This document shows positions 1 through 6,108 of a DNA stretch of 11,860 bases, in pieces (position 1 is the first letter of the stretch; each line of letters begins with the position of its first letter). Where the stretch lies: assembly GCA_047639475.1 (NCBI GenBank), contig JBLIOD010000071.1, positions 1-11,860 on the forward strand, in the 5' to 3' direction. The translations under genes and the position numbers were made by a program. The notes under the pieces were generated by a model. It was not told the DNA's origin. It did not search any database and saw only the letters and a program-made list of their open reading frames with translations. Origin of the DNA: JAAELZ01 sp047639475 (GTDB lineage: Bacteria; Pseudomonadota; Gammaproteobacteria; Arenicellales; Poriferihabitantaceae).

Positions 1-59
1 GAAGCATCGCCGATGATAGTGTGGGAGTTCCCATGTGAAAGTAGGTCATTACCAGGCTA
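1..59 (+). rRNA. rrf: 5S ribosomal RNA, 3' end (partial)
   Basis: The first ~59 bases match the 3' half of a bacterial 5S rRNA: the CCGATGATAGTGTGG block, the GGGAGTTCCC hairpin, GTGAAAGTAGGTCAT, and the closing ACCAGGC that pairs with the 5' end of the molecule. The 5' half and the rest of the rrn operon lie outside the window. The exact 3' end is set by analogy with E. coli 5S and could be off by a few bases. An intrinsic terminator follows at once, as expected for the end of an rRNA operon. Confidence 0.9.
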
Positions 60-72
60 TTAAACAAAAACG

Positions 73-98
73 GCCCCGCTATATGCGGGGCTTTTTTT
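73..98 (+). terminator. Intrinsic terminator of the rRNA operon
   Basis: A perfect 7-bp GC-rich stem (GCCCCGC... read from 73-79 with one register offset, paired with GCGGGGC at 85-91) closes a short TATAT loop and is followed by seven T at 92-98. An A-rich stretch before the stem (62-70) is complementary to the T-rich tail, so the structure could also stop transcription arriving from the right. It lies about 14 bases after the 5S 3' end. Confidence 0.9.
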
Positions 99-146
99 GT
101 TTAACAGAACTACTAATCGCATGCTATAAATGACGGCGTTGGTTAG

Positions 147-428
147 GCGCTTACTCTTGATCAAGTGATAGCACTGAACCCAGAATACGCAGAAGTTTGG
201 AATCAGCGAGCAACTGTTTACTTCCACCGGGCAAAACACGAAGTGGCGCTAGTGGACGTTGCTAAAGCGTTAGTTCTTGAACCGCTGCATTTTGGCGCCT
301 TTGCTGGCAGAGCGATAAACCGCTTGCAGCAACTAAAACCAGTGATAGCACGTAGCAATAATGAAGAAGCGCTAAAGCTGCTACCTTATCTACTGGAACG
401 TCATTACGTTCCAGATTTAGTACACTAG
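147..428 (+). pseudogene. TPR-repeat protein remnant, 5'-truncated
   Basis: The frame reads LDQVIALNPEYAEVWNQRAT, then a second repeat ending LEPLHFGAFAG, then a C-terminal helix rich in Leu and Lys. These are typical tetratricopeptide repeats with the usual Asn-Pro-x-Tyr-Ala-x-x-Trp and Leu-Glu-Pro-x-His-Phe-Gly-Ala junctions. TPR-like sequence begins right after an in-frame TAG at 144-146, and the only nearby start is a GTG at 165 inside the repeat with no Shine-Dalgarno sequence. The N-terminal part, including any signal peptide and earlier repeats, is missing. The C-terminus looks natural and ends at TAG. I read it as the surviving 3' end of a gene cut off beside the rrn operon. A small expressed 87-residue protein starting at GTG 165 is possible but less likely. 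No function can be given beyond protein-protein interaction. Confidence 0.55.
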
Positions 429-549
429 TATTAGTATATACTTTTTGGAGTTGCCCTTTTGGTAACTTAGGGACGAAATTGATAGGGAATATTTAACCGG
501 CTGTTAGGCATGAAGAAACTCTCCAGACAAAATTAACGGCGATCACTGA

Positions 550-1626
550 CTAGTCAAACCTTTCGAGTCTAAAAGGGTTGAGCAGAGACAATTTACGCTC
601 TGACATTATTTCCTTAACAGCTAGTTTGCCAATTATAGGGGCCAGTGTGACACCGCTATGCGTAGTAGCGCTGTAAAGACCTTTAAGTTGCTTAGACGCT
701 CCTATCGCAGAATATCCATCCTGCGGCATGGGCCGATAGGCGCAAGTGATTTTGTCGATCTCTAGCTTCTCAAGACTTGGGAAATACCTCGAGAATCGAT
801 CAAAGGTTAGTTGAGCGGTATCTTCAAGTTCAATATCACCGTCTACGTCATGCAGCCAATCGCCGATAACAATAGCACCGTTGTCGTGCTGCTTGAAATG
901 GATATCATCGCCAAACATGACTCGGCTTATTATTCTTTCGATTGGTTTAGTGTTGACGATAAACCCCTTGCGATTGTGCATGGGCAAATTCATATCGACT
1001 TGCTCTAACAATTTTTGCGTTGAAATGCCGGCGGCAATGACCACAGTATCAGCTGAAAAAACCCCTCGAGGTGTTCTTACGCCAACAACTTGATTATCAG
1101 TCAACTGCAATGCTGATACTTCACACTGCTCGATAACTGTTGCTGTGGATTGATGTAACAAAGCACGGGTGAGCTTTTCGCTGTCAACCGCACCCTCAAC
1201 TTGCGCGTATAATGCGAGTGAGGGGATGTTTTGCATATTTGGTTCTAGCTTTGAAAAAGTGCCCGAATCGACGAGTTCGACAGGATAATCCAACAGTTTT
1301 AAATTTTGGTAATTCTCTATCAGCGCTTCTCCTTGCATTTCCCAAAATAAACAACCTGAAAACTGGGCTTCGACATTAACCGCTAATTGTTTAAGCAACC
1401 GAGGGTATTCATCTAAACTGGCATTGCGTAGCGCAAAGTAGTCAGCCGACTCAGGGGCGTTTGCATTGAGCCATCCAAATGAACTGCCAGAAGCTTCTGC
1501 AGCGATTTGGTTTTTCTCTAGTACCGTTACTTTCGCACCTGCTTTTGCAAGGTAGTAAGCGATTGAAGCCCCGATTATGCCAGCGCCGACTACAATGATG
1601 TGCTTGCGCATAGTTTTTACTGGCAT
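550..1626 (-). CDS. FAD-dependent oxidoreductase, DAO (D-amino acid/glycine oxidase) family
   Basis: This is a DAO-family flavoenzyme of 358 residues from the chosen start. The N-terminus carries the Rossmann dinucleotide motif VVGAGIIG (residues about 12-19) with an acidic residue ending beta-2 (VTVLEK, Glu37), then the ASGSSFGWLNA stretch that usually holds FAD. The C-terminus has the second FAD contact, RPMPQDGYSAIGA followed by GLYSATTHSGVTLAP. The family oxidises C-N bonds of D-amino acids, glycine, sarcosine or secondary amines, producing imines that hydrolyse. No signal peptide or membrane segment is visible, so it is probably cytoplasmic. It is the last gene of the transporter operon, 5 bases after the deacylase stop. 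Start choice is uncertain: a TTG at 1635 overlaps that stop (TTGA), ATG at 1626 is used here, and ATG at 1611 also leaves the Rossmann fold intact; none has a strong Shine-Dalgarno sequence. The exact substrate cannot be read from sequence. No convincing terminator follows. Confidence 0.88.
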   Translation of the reverse strand: MPVKTMRKHIIVVGAGIIGASIAYYLAKAGAKVTVLEKNQIAAEASGSSFGWLNANAPESADYFALRNASLDEYPRLLKQLAVNVEAQFSGCLFWEMQGEALIENYQNLKLLDYPVELVDSGTFSKLEPNMQNIPSLALYAQVEGAVDSEKLTRALLHQSTATVIEQCEVSALQLTDNQVVGVRTPRGVFSADTVVIAAGISTQKLLEQVDMNLPMHNRKGFIVNTKPIERIISRVMFGDDIHFKQHDNGAIVIGDWLHDVDGDIELEDTAQLTFDRFSRYFPSLEKLEIDKITCAYRPMPQDGYSAIGASKQLKGLYSATTHSGVTLAPIIGKLAVKEIMSERKLSLLNPFRLERFD

Positions 1627-1631
1627 GCTGA

Positions 1632-2765
1632 TCAATCTGACAGCAGTGTTTCTCCTGCTACACGTTCAAAGGGTTGGTCTCCAACCACAGCCACCATCAC
1701 CTCCCCTTGGCCGACCATCCGGGCGATACAGCGTGATAACACTTTTCCGGTAACCCGTGTTTTGATATCTTGCATAACCGAGGTGTAAGGGTTAAGCAGT
1801 CGAGAAACGACGTCCCCAGCATTCACGTGAGCGCCCACTTCTTTGATATGTACTACCAAGCCTGCTTCAGGCGCTCTAACGTGCTCTAAGCCACTGATTG
1901 GCGTTGCTTTGCAGGTAGCCGAGGGGAGGGTGCCTGGATCTCCTTCGATGATATTTGTGCGCTGTAGATACTTAAAGAGCCGCCGTGCATCTTCACTTGC
2001 TTGATCTGGGTAAACTTCACTTTGACCGCGATATTCAACCGTGATGCTCATAGGAGGTGGCGCTATGGGTTTATCCGGAAACCTTTTGGCCAAGTTCACC
2101 CATGGAACAGCTGCCGCTTCGTCAAAGGTGTCACCATTGACTAGCTCATATGAAATGCAAGCTTCGCAGCCTAATTGTGTGCTTAGGGCTTCTCCTTGTG
2201 CTTGAGTGCTTTTCGTTGTGAAGAGGTAAAGCATTGATTCTTCATCGCAGTGTAAGTCTAGGCAGATATCGGCGTCTATTGTCCACGAAAGTAAAGCGCG
2301 TTTTAGAAAGGCGACTTCGTTTTGAGCTGGTAAATTACTGACTGCTTTTTTTAGTGCCTGTCGAATAAGCTGGGTGTTTTGGTCGACATCATCGCTCAGT
2401 TTACCTTTTATTTCGCGTACGACTTGCTCAGTTACATCTGTATGACCACGGTTGAAATTAACGCCTGTGCTGTAGCTATACCGACCGATCATATGGCCAA
2501 ACACTCGTTGGTCAGTGCCGAGTGGGTTGGCCATCGGTACCAAGGTGATATAGCCGATTATTTCCCCGCGATTATCTGCTGCGTCCAGTAGCTGTTGTAG
2601 GTAGTGTAAGACTAAAATGCCGGGTGTTTCATCTGCATGCAAGGCCGCCTGTAAATAGACTTTGGGCCGCGACTCTGGGTTACCATAACTGATGGCTTTT
2701 AACGTGCGACTTGTGCCTGGAGCAGTGGAGGGTATCTCAAGAATTTTTTCTACGCGGGTTGTCAT
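1632..2765 (-). CDS. M14-type zinc deacylase (succinylglutamate desuccinylase/aspartoacylase family)
   Basis: This 377-residue protein has the carboxypeptidase-M14-like core of AstE/AspA/DoeB enzymes, which hydrolyse the amide of N-acyl amino acids. Visible zinc ligands are His43 and Glu46 in ALHADETPG and His172 in CLDLHCDEE; NFNR (103-106) fits the substrate-binding Asn-Arg, and Glu244 in ITVEYRGQ fits the catalytic glutamate. The C-terminal ~90 residues (VRAPEAGLVVHIKEVG..V..GD) resemble the small beta-barrel cap of this family. It sits between the second permease gene (33 bases) and the FAD oxidase (5 bases), so it probably acts on what the transporter brings in and passes a free amino acid to the oxidase; that is inference. 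It might also be an N-acetyl-diaminobutyrate deacetylase (DoeB-like), but no ectoine hydrolase gene is present here. No Shine-Dalgarno sequence is evident before the ATG. Confidence 0.85.
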   Translation of the reverse strand: MTTRVEKILEIPSTAPGTSRTLKAISYGNPESRPKVYLQAALHADETPGILVLHYLQQLLDAADNRGEIIGYITLVPMANPLGTDQRVFGHMIGRYSYSTGVNFNRGHTDVTEQVVREIKGKLSDDVDQNTQLIRQALKKAVSNLPAQNEVAFLKRALLSWTIDADICLDLHCDEESMLYLFTTKSTQAQGEALSTQLGCEACISYELVNGDTFDEAAAVPWVNLAKRFPDKPIAPPPMSITVEYRGQSEVYPDQASEDARRLFKYLQRTNIIEGDPGTLPSATCKATPISGLEHVRAPEAGLVVHIKEVGAHVNAGDVVSRLLNPYTSVMQDIKTRVTGKVLSRCIARMVGQGEVMVAVVGDQPFERVAGETLLSD

Positions 2766-2783
2766 TTATGCAATATTTTTTAC

Positions 2784-2808
2784 AAAAAGAAGACAGCACT
2801 ATGCTGTC
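2784..2808 (-). terminator. Stem-loop with T-rich tail at transporter/deacylase boundary (possible attenuator)
   Basis: On the minus strand GACAGCA, the permease stop codon TAG, and TGCTGTC form a perfect 7-bp stem whose 3-base loop is exactly the stop codon (2792-2808). It is followed by TTCTTTTT (2784-2791), a near-canonical intrinsic terminator tail. Because the deacylase starts only 33 bases after the permease stop, it probably works as a partial terminator that lowers expression of the two enzyme genes relative to the transporter. A ribosome finishing the permease would cover the stem. Function is inferred from structure only. Confidence 0.5.
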
Positions 2809-3500
2809 GCATAGCGACGGCGGTGGTTTCGATACTCAACCCATCTAAAAAAGCCAATAATAACGGCAGCTAATAGTAAATAAATGCCTGCAACGAATAG
2901 CAGTGGTTCGTAGATTCTGTAGGTTTCTTGCCTGACCATGCTGCCAACGCCGTACACATCGAAAACAGTGATCGTAGCAGCCAGAGGTATGGCCTTAAGA
3001 GTCAATATGCACTCTCCTGCGAGAGTAGGGAGCACGTTTTGCACTGCACGCGGAAACCAGACTCTCCAAAGTAAGGTGAAGGGTGTCATACCGTAGGCTT
3101 TTGCAGCTTCCAGCTCGCCTTTACTGACGCTATTAAACGCGCCGCGCATGACCTCGCCAGAATACGCAGCCACACTAATGGTGAATGCAAAAACAGCATA
3201 AGGAAAGGCTTGGCGTAAAACTGGCCATAAGAAGCTCTCACGAATGCCCGGCATAGAGGGAAAAAGGGAACCTAATCCATAATAGACTAGCCACAACTGT
3301 ATTAGGAGTGGCGTTCCGCGGATTACGGTACAAAAACCTCGAGCCAGCATCGCCAACGGTCTTGGGCCAGTCACTTGGGCGAGCCCAAGTAAGGTTGCCA
3401 GTATCAACCCAAAGAACAAGGAGAGACCTAACAACTGAATGGTTATCCAAGTTCCCTCTAGGAATTTAGGGAGATAATCCGAAACCCAGTACCATTGCAT
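2799..3500 (-). CDS. Polar amino acid ABC transporter permease, HisM type
   Basis: This is a 233-residue integral membrane permease of the histidine/glutamine/opine (HAAT) class, a usual length for HisM. Hydrophobic segments fall around residues 16-40, 62-80, 100-117, 155-182 and 200-219. The family motif RGTPLLIQLWLVYYG is at 61-75. The cytoplasmic EAA loop that docks on the ATPase is at about 117-160 (Glu131-Ala-Ala...Gly137). The C-terminus is basic (RNHRRRY), consistent with a cytoplasmic tail. It begins 17 bases after the HisQ-like gene, and an AGAGAG stretch before the ATG may serve as ribosome binding site. With its partner it forms the membrane channel. Its stop codon lies inside the loop of a terminator-like hairpin. 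Confidence 0.92.
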   Translation of the reverse strand: MQWYWVSDYLPKFLEGTWITIQLLGLSLFFGLILATLLGLAQVTGPRPLAMLARGFCTVIRGTPLLIQLWLVYYGLGSLFPSMPGIRESFLWPVLRQAFPYAVFAFTISVAAYSGEVMRGAFNSVSKGELEAAKAYGMTPFTLLWRVWFPRAVQNVLPTLAGECILTLKAIPLAATITVFDVYGVGSMVRQETYRIYEPLLFVAGIYLLLAAVIIGFFRWVEYRNHRRRYATA

Positions 3501-3517
3501 ATTCGATAGCTCTCTGT

Positions 3518-4237
3518 TTAGCCTGATAGATCAGCTTGACCGCGTCTAAAACGGCGATCAAGACGTTTAAATACACCACCTGAAATCAAACTTACACATA
3601 GGTAGATAAATCCGGCGGCCAGATAGAACATCAAATACTCCTTTGTGGCTCCAGCTGCTTGACGGGTCGTTAGCGCTAGCTCGCTCAAACCAACTACCGC
3701 AAGCAAGGCCGTATCTTTAGTGGCAATTAGCCATAAGTTGGCCAGCCCAGGTAAGGCTAAGGGGATCATTGCGGGAACAATGATGCGTCGGTGCATTAAG
3801 GTCCAAGACATGCCGCTGGCTTTGGCCGCTTCTACCTGTCCCTTAGGGACGGCGAGCATTGCGCCGCGCATTACCTCAATCGAGTAAGCACCTTGTACCA
3901 TGCCTAATACGTATATGCCGGCAACCAAGGCATTGATATCGATGCGTTCATAACCGAAAGATTCTAAAATGCCGTTCACTATATCTGGACCGGCATAGAA
4001 TAATAATAAAATGAGGACTAGCTCGGGAATGGCCCGACCGAGTGTTGTGTAAATCTCTAACGACCAGCGCGTGATAGGCCCGCCGTAGATTTTGCCGAGT
4101 GCGCCGAACAGGCCGATTGTTAGGCCCAGTGCGTAAGCACCAAAAGCGATTTGTAAACTAAGAACTAAACCTTTAAGTAAATTTCCGCCCCAGCCCGGTG
4201 GTGACAATGCAAGTAGACCTAGACCCGTGGGTTCCAT
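3518..4237 (-). CDS. Polar amino acid ABC transporter permease, HisQ type
   Basis: This 239-residue permease pairs with the HisM-type protein encoded next. Membrane segments are seen near residues 22-48, 62-83, 102-118, 155-184 and 203-220. The conserved GRAIPELVLILLLFYAGPD stretch (67-85) is characteristic of the HisQ branch, where HisM has RGTP. The EAA loop is EVMRGAMLAVPKGQVEAAKASG (121-142; Glu136, Gly142). The N-terminal GWGGNLLKGLVLSLQ is typical for the family. Its ATG lies 101 bases after the binding-protein gene, with two RNA hairpins in between and no clear Shine-Dalgarno sequence, so translation and message level are probably set below that of the binding protein. Confidence 0.92.
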   Translation of the reverse strand: MEPTGLGLLALSPPGWGGNLLKGLVLSLQIAFGAYALGLTIGLFGALGKIYGGPITRWSLEIYTTLGRAIPELVLILLLFYAGPDIVNGILESFGYERIDINALVAGIYVLGMVQGAYSIEVMRGAMLAVPKGQVEAAKASGMSWTLMHRRIIVPAMIPLALPGLANLWLIATKDTALLAVVGLSELALTTRQAAGATKEYLMFYLAAGFIYLCVSLISGGVFKRLDRRFRRGQADLSG

Positions 4238-4286
4238 AAGGTGGTATCTGGTTTTTTACTTAAAAAGGTGAAATGGTAATGAAGAA

Positions 4287-4330
4287 TGAACCGACCCCGA
4301 AAAGGGCCGGTTCACTTGAGGCGAACCTCA
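4287..4330 (-). promoter_or_regulatory. Tandem intercistronic stem-loops after the binding-protein gene
   Basis: Two hairpins lie in the 101-base gap between the binding-protein and HisQ-like genes. The first (4287-4314) pairs TGAACCG with CGGTTCA and, after one mismatch, CCC with GGG around a 6-base loop. The second (4317-4330) is a 5-bp stem TGAGG/CCTCA with loop TTCG on the minus strand. No T-run follows, so they are unlikely to be full terminators. In the Salmonella his transport operon a REP stem-loop in the same place protects the upstream message; by analogy these probably stabilise the binding-protein mRNA. That role is inferred. Confidence 0.55.
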
Positions 4331-4338
4331 GTATTCAA

Positions 4339-5109
4339 TTAACCGCCGTAAATATCAAATGTGAAGTAGCGATCAGAAATTTCTTTGAATGTACCGTCTG
4401 CACGAATTTGATCAATCGCTGCGTTGAAGCGTGCTTTTAGATCACCGTTGTCTTTACGAATACCGCCACCAGCACCTGGACCGAATACCGCGTCATCAGA
4501 TAGCGAACCACCTACTTCACAGCAAGCACCTGCTTCACTGCTTAAGAAAGGTTCCATCGCTAATGAATCACCGACTACTGCATCAATACGACCCGCAACC
4601 AAATCTTGATTATGCTCGTCAAATGTAGAGTAAGTTTTGATGCTATCTGCTGATTGACCATAATGCTTAGTCGCAAAGTTTTCGTGAGTAGTAGAAACCT
4701 GTACACCAACGATTTTGCCAGCGACACTGGCATCTGAACCATCGATTCCTGCGCCTTTAGGCACTACGATAACGGCAGGAGTATTGTAATACTTGTTCGA
4801 GAAGTCTATGGTTTTCATGCGTTCTTCAGTAATAGACATTGAAGACATGATAACGTCGAATTTTTGAGCTAATAAAGCGGGAATGATGCCATCCCATGCC
4901 ACTTCTACCCACTCGCATGGCTCATTCATGGCGACGCAAATGGCTTCACCGATTTCAATTTCCCAACCTTCCCAAACGCCTGCTGCGTTCTTTTCAGCAA
5001 ATGGGGGATAAGGTTCTGCAGCAACACCTAGTTTTAACGCCATAGCATTAGTGCTTACCATGCAAGCAACCATCGTTGATGCGATTAATAGTTTTCTAAA
5101 AATTTTCAT
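4339..5109 (-). CDS. Periplasmic amino acid-binding protein, HisJ/ArgT type
   Basis: This is a 256-residue solute-binding protein (SBP_bac_3 family). It starts with a Sec signal peptide (MKIFRKLL..., hydrophobic core, cleavage probably after Ala-Met-Ala at 24). The mature protein opens LKLGVAAEPYPPF, the usual first strand. Cys58 and Cys65 match the HisJ/LAO disulfide. SSMSITEER (89-97) supplies the Arg97 that in HisJ/LAO binds the ligand alpha-carboxylate, and Asp181 in VVGDS matches the aspartate that holds the alpha-amino group. The ligand therefore probably has a free alpha-amino and alpha-carboxyl group; side-chain specificity cannot be read. A further Cys-Cys pair (196-197) is less usual. 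Cys16 is inside the signal core without a proper lipobox. An AGAGAGAG stretch just before the ATG is the likely ribosome binding site. It delivers substrate to the HisQM-type channel. Confidence 0.93.
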   Translation of the reverse strand: MKIFRKLLIASTMVACMVSTNAMALKLGVAAEPYPPFAEKNAAGVWEGWEIEIGEAICVAMNEPCEWVEVAWDGIIPALLAQKFDVIMSSMSITEERMKTIDFSNKYYNTPAVIVVPKGAGIDGSDASVAGKIVGVQVSTTHENFATKHYGQSADSIKTYSTFDEHNQDLVAGRIDAVVGDSLAMEPFLSSEAGACCEVGGSLSDDAVFGPGAGGGIRKDNGDLKARFNAAIDQIRADGTFKEISDRYFTFDIYGG

Positions 5110-5153
5110 AACTCTCTCTTATCTTTAATTTAAATTATGCGGCCAATGTTTTG

Positions 5154-5936
5154 TTAACTTACAGATTGAACAAAGGTTCGGCAACGTTCACTTTCAGCTT
5201 CCTGAAAAACTTTTTGTGGGGTTCCTTCCTCTTCAATTCTTCCTTGGTGTAGATATATTACATGAGATGAGACGTTTCTTGCGAATTTCATTTCATGGGT
5301 AACTAAAATCATGGTGCGTCCTTCATCAGCTAAACCACGTATTACTTTCAGCACTTCACCTACTAATTCGGGGTCAAGTGCTGAAGTGGGCTCGTCAAAT
5401 AGTAAGGCTCTGGGTTCCATTGCCAGCGCGCGCGCAATGGCTACGCGTTGCTGCTGACCACCTGAAAGAGTCACTGGATAATTTCCGCGTTTCTCCCATA
5501 GGCCAACTCTGTGTAGCAGCGCTTCAGCGCGCTCTTTGGCTTCGGCCGTATCTATTTTTAATACATGTACCGGCGCTTCCATCACGTTCTGCATTACGGT
5601 CATGTGTTCCCATAAATTGAATCCTTGAAAAACCATGCCTAATTGGGTGCGTATTCTCTCTACTTGCCTTTTATCAGTGGCTTGCATATCGCCCAGACCG
5701 GTAGTTTTAAATTTGATCGATTCGCCGCACACGGCAATTTTGCCTGCTGTAGGATCTTCTAATAGGTTAATGCAACGCAAGAAGGTGCTTTTTCCAGAAC
5801 CACTGGCACCAATTATCGAAACTACATCACCTTCGTTAGCGCTCATTGAAACCCCTTTTATCACTTCTAACTCACCGAAGGATTTATAGAGATTATCGAC
5901 TTGAATTGTTGGTGTATTGGCTGAAGGTTGAGACAT
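5154..5936 (-). CDS. Polar amino acid ABC transporter ATP-binding protein, HisP type
   Basis: This 260-residue ATPase has all nucleotide-binding motifs: Walker A GASGSGKST (43-51), Q-loop VFQGFNLWEHMTV (Gln104), signature LSGGQQQR (157-164), Walker B ALLFDEP (Asp181, Glu182), D-loop SALDPE and H-loop His214 in VTHEM. The FNLWEHMTVMQNVMEAP run and the Cys70-Gly-Glu insert are typical of the HisP/GlnQ/OccP subgroup. It energises the importer as a cytoplasmic dimer. It is the first gene of the six-gene operon, with its ATG facing the divergent ltaE gene and 44 bases before the binding-protein gene. No strong Shine-Dalgarno sequence is present; the leader contains an AAAAAACT repeat. Confidence 0.95.
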   Translation of the reverse strand: MSQPSANTPTIQVDNLYKSFGELEVIKGVSMSANEGDVVSIIGASGSGKSTFLRCINLLEDPTAGKIAVCGESIKFKTTGLGDMQATDKRQVERIRTQLGMVFQGFNLWEHMTVMQNVMEAPVHVLKIDTAEAKERAEALLHRVGLWEKRGNYPVTLSGGQQQRVAIARALAMEPRALLFDEPTSALDPELVGEVLKVIRGLADEGRTMILVTHEMKFARNVSSHVIYLHQGRIEEEGTPQKVFQEAESERCRTFVQSVS

Positions 5937-5949
5937 TTAGTGGGTGATT

Positions 5950-5971
5950 AGTTTTTTAGTTTTTTAGTTTT
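5950..5971 (-). repeat. 8-bp tandem repeat (AAAAAACT on minus strand, ~2.75 copies) in operon leader
   Basis: Two full copies and one partial copy of an 8-bp unit occur 14-35 bases upstream of the ATPase start codon. On the minus strand they form an A-rich leader between the candidate promoter and the ATG. It could help ribosome loading (A-rich enhancer) or change spacing if copy number varies. Low copy number makes chance plausible. Confidence 0.5.
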
Positions 5972-5987
5972 GTACCAGCTATGGGGC

Positions 5988-6015
5988 AGTATACAATCTA
6001 CAGAATAATTTTCAT
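5988..6015 (-). promoter_or_regulatory. Candidate sigma70-type promoter of the transporter operon
   Basis: On the minus strand TATACT (5988-5993; 5 of 6 consensus bases) is preceded at 16 bases by ATGAAA (6010-6015; 4 of 6). A start would fall near 5981, giving a leader of roughly 45 bases. The weak -35 and its contact with the adjacent inverted repeat suggest an activator- or repressor-controlled promoter. Read by eye only. Confidence 0.4.
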
Positions 6016-6034
6016 CTATTTTATTGAAATAGAT
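6014..6034. promoter_or_regulatory. Perfect inverted repeat in divergent promoter region (candidate operator)
   Basis: ATCTATTT (6014-6021), five bases, AAATAGAT (6027-6034) is a perfect 8+5+8 palindrome between the divergent ATPase and ltaE genes. It abuts and overlaps by two bases the candidate -35 of the minus-strand operon. The position suits a dimeric regulator that controls one or both directions. No regulator gene is in the window, and AT-richness lowers specificity. Confidence 0.45.
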
Positions 6035-6108
6035 AAATCTGTGCTTCTTATGCATGCTTGCTATGTCTTACCTCAGTTTTCTAAACACTATTTAAAAGCG
6101 ATTTAAAT

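Noticed and set aside
449..467. Hairpin AGTTGCC/GGTAACT downstream of the TPR remnant and the oxidase gene
   Set aside because: Seven pairs including one G-T, but no T-run on either strand; not convincing as a terminator.
142..509. Two copies of GTTAGGC (142-148 and 503-509) flanking the TPR remnant, like integron cassette core sites
   Set aside because: No complementary GCCTAAC partner or attC-like palindrome of 60-140 bases is found before either site, and no integrase is present. Chance heptamers.
5037..5109. Lipoprotein signal (Cys16) in the binding protein
   Set aside because: The residues before the Cys are Met-Val-Ala, a poor lipobox, while a standard cleavage site after Ala-Met-Ala lies eight residues on.
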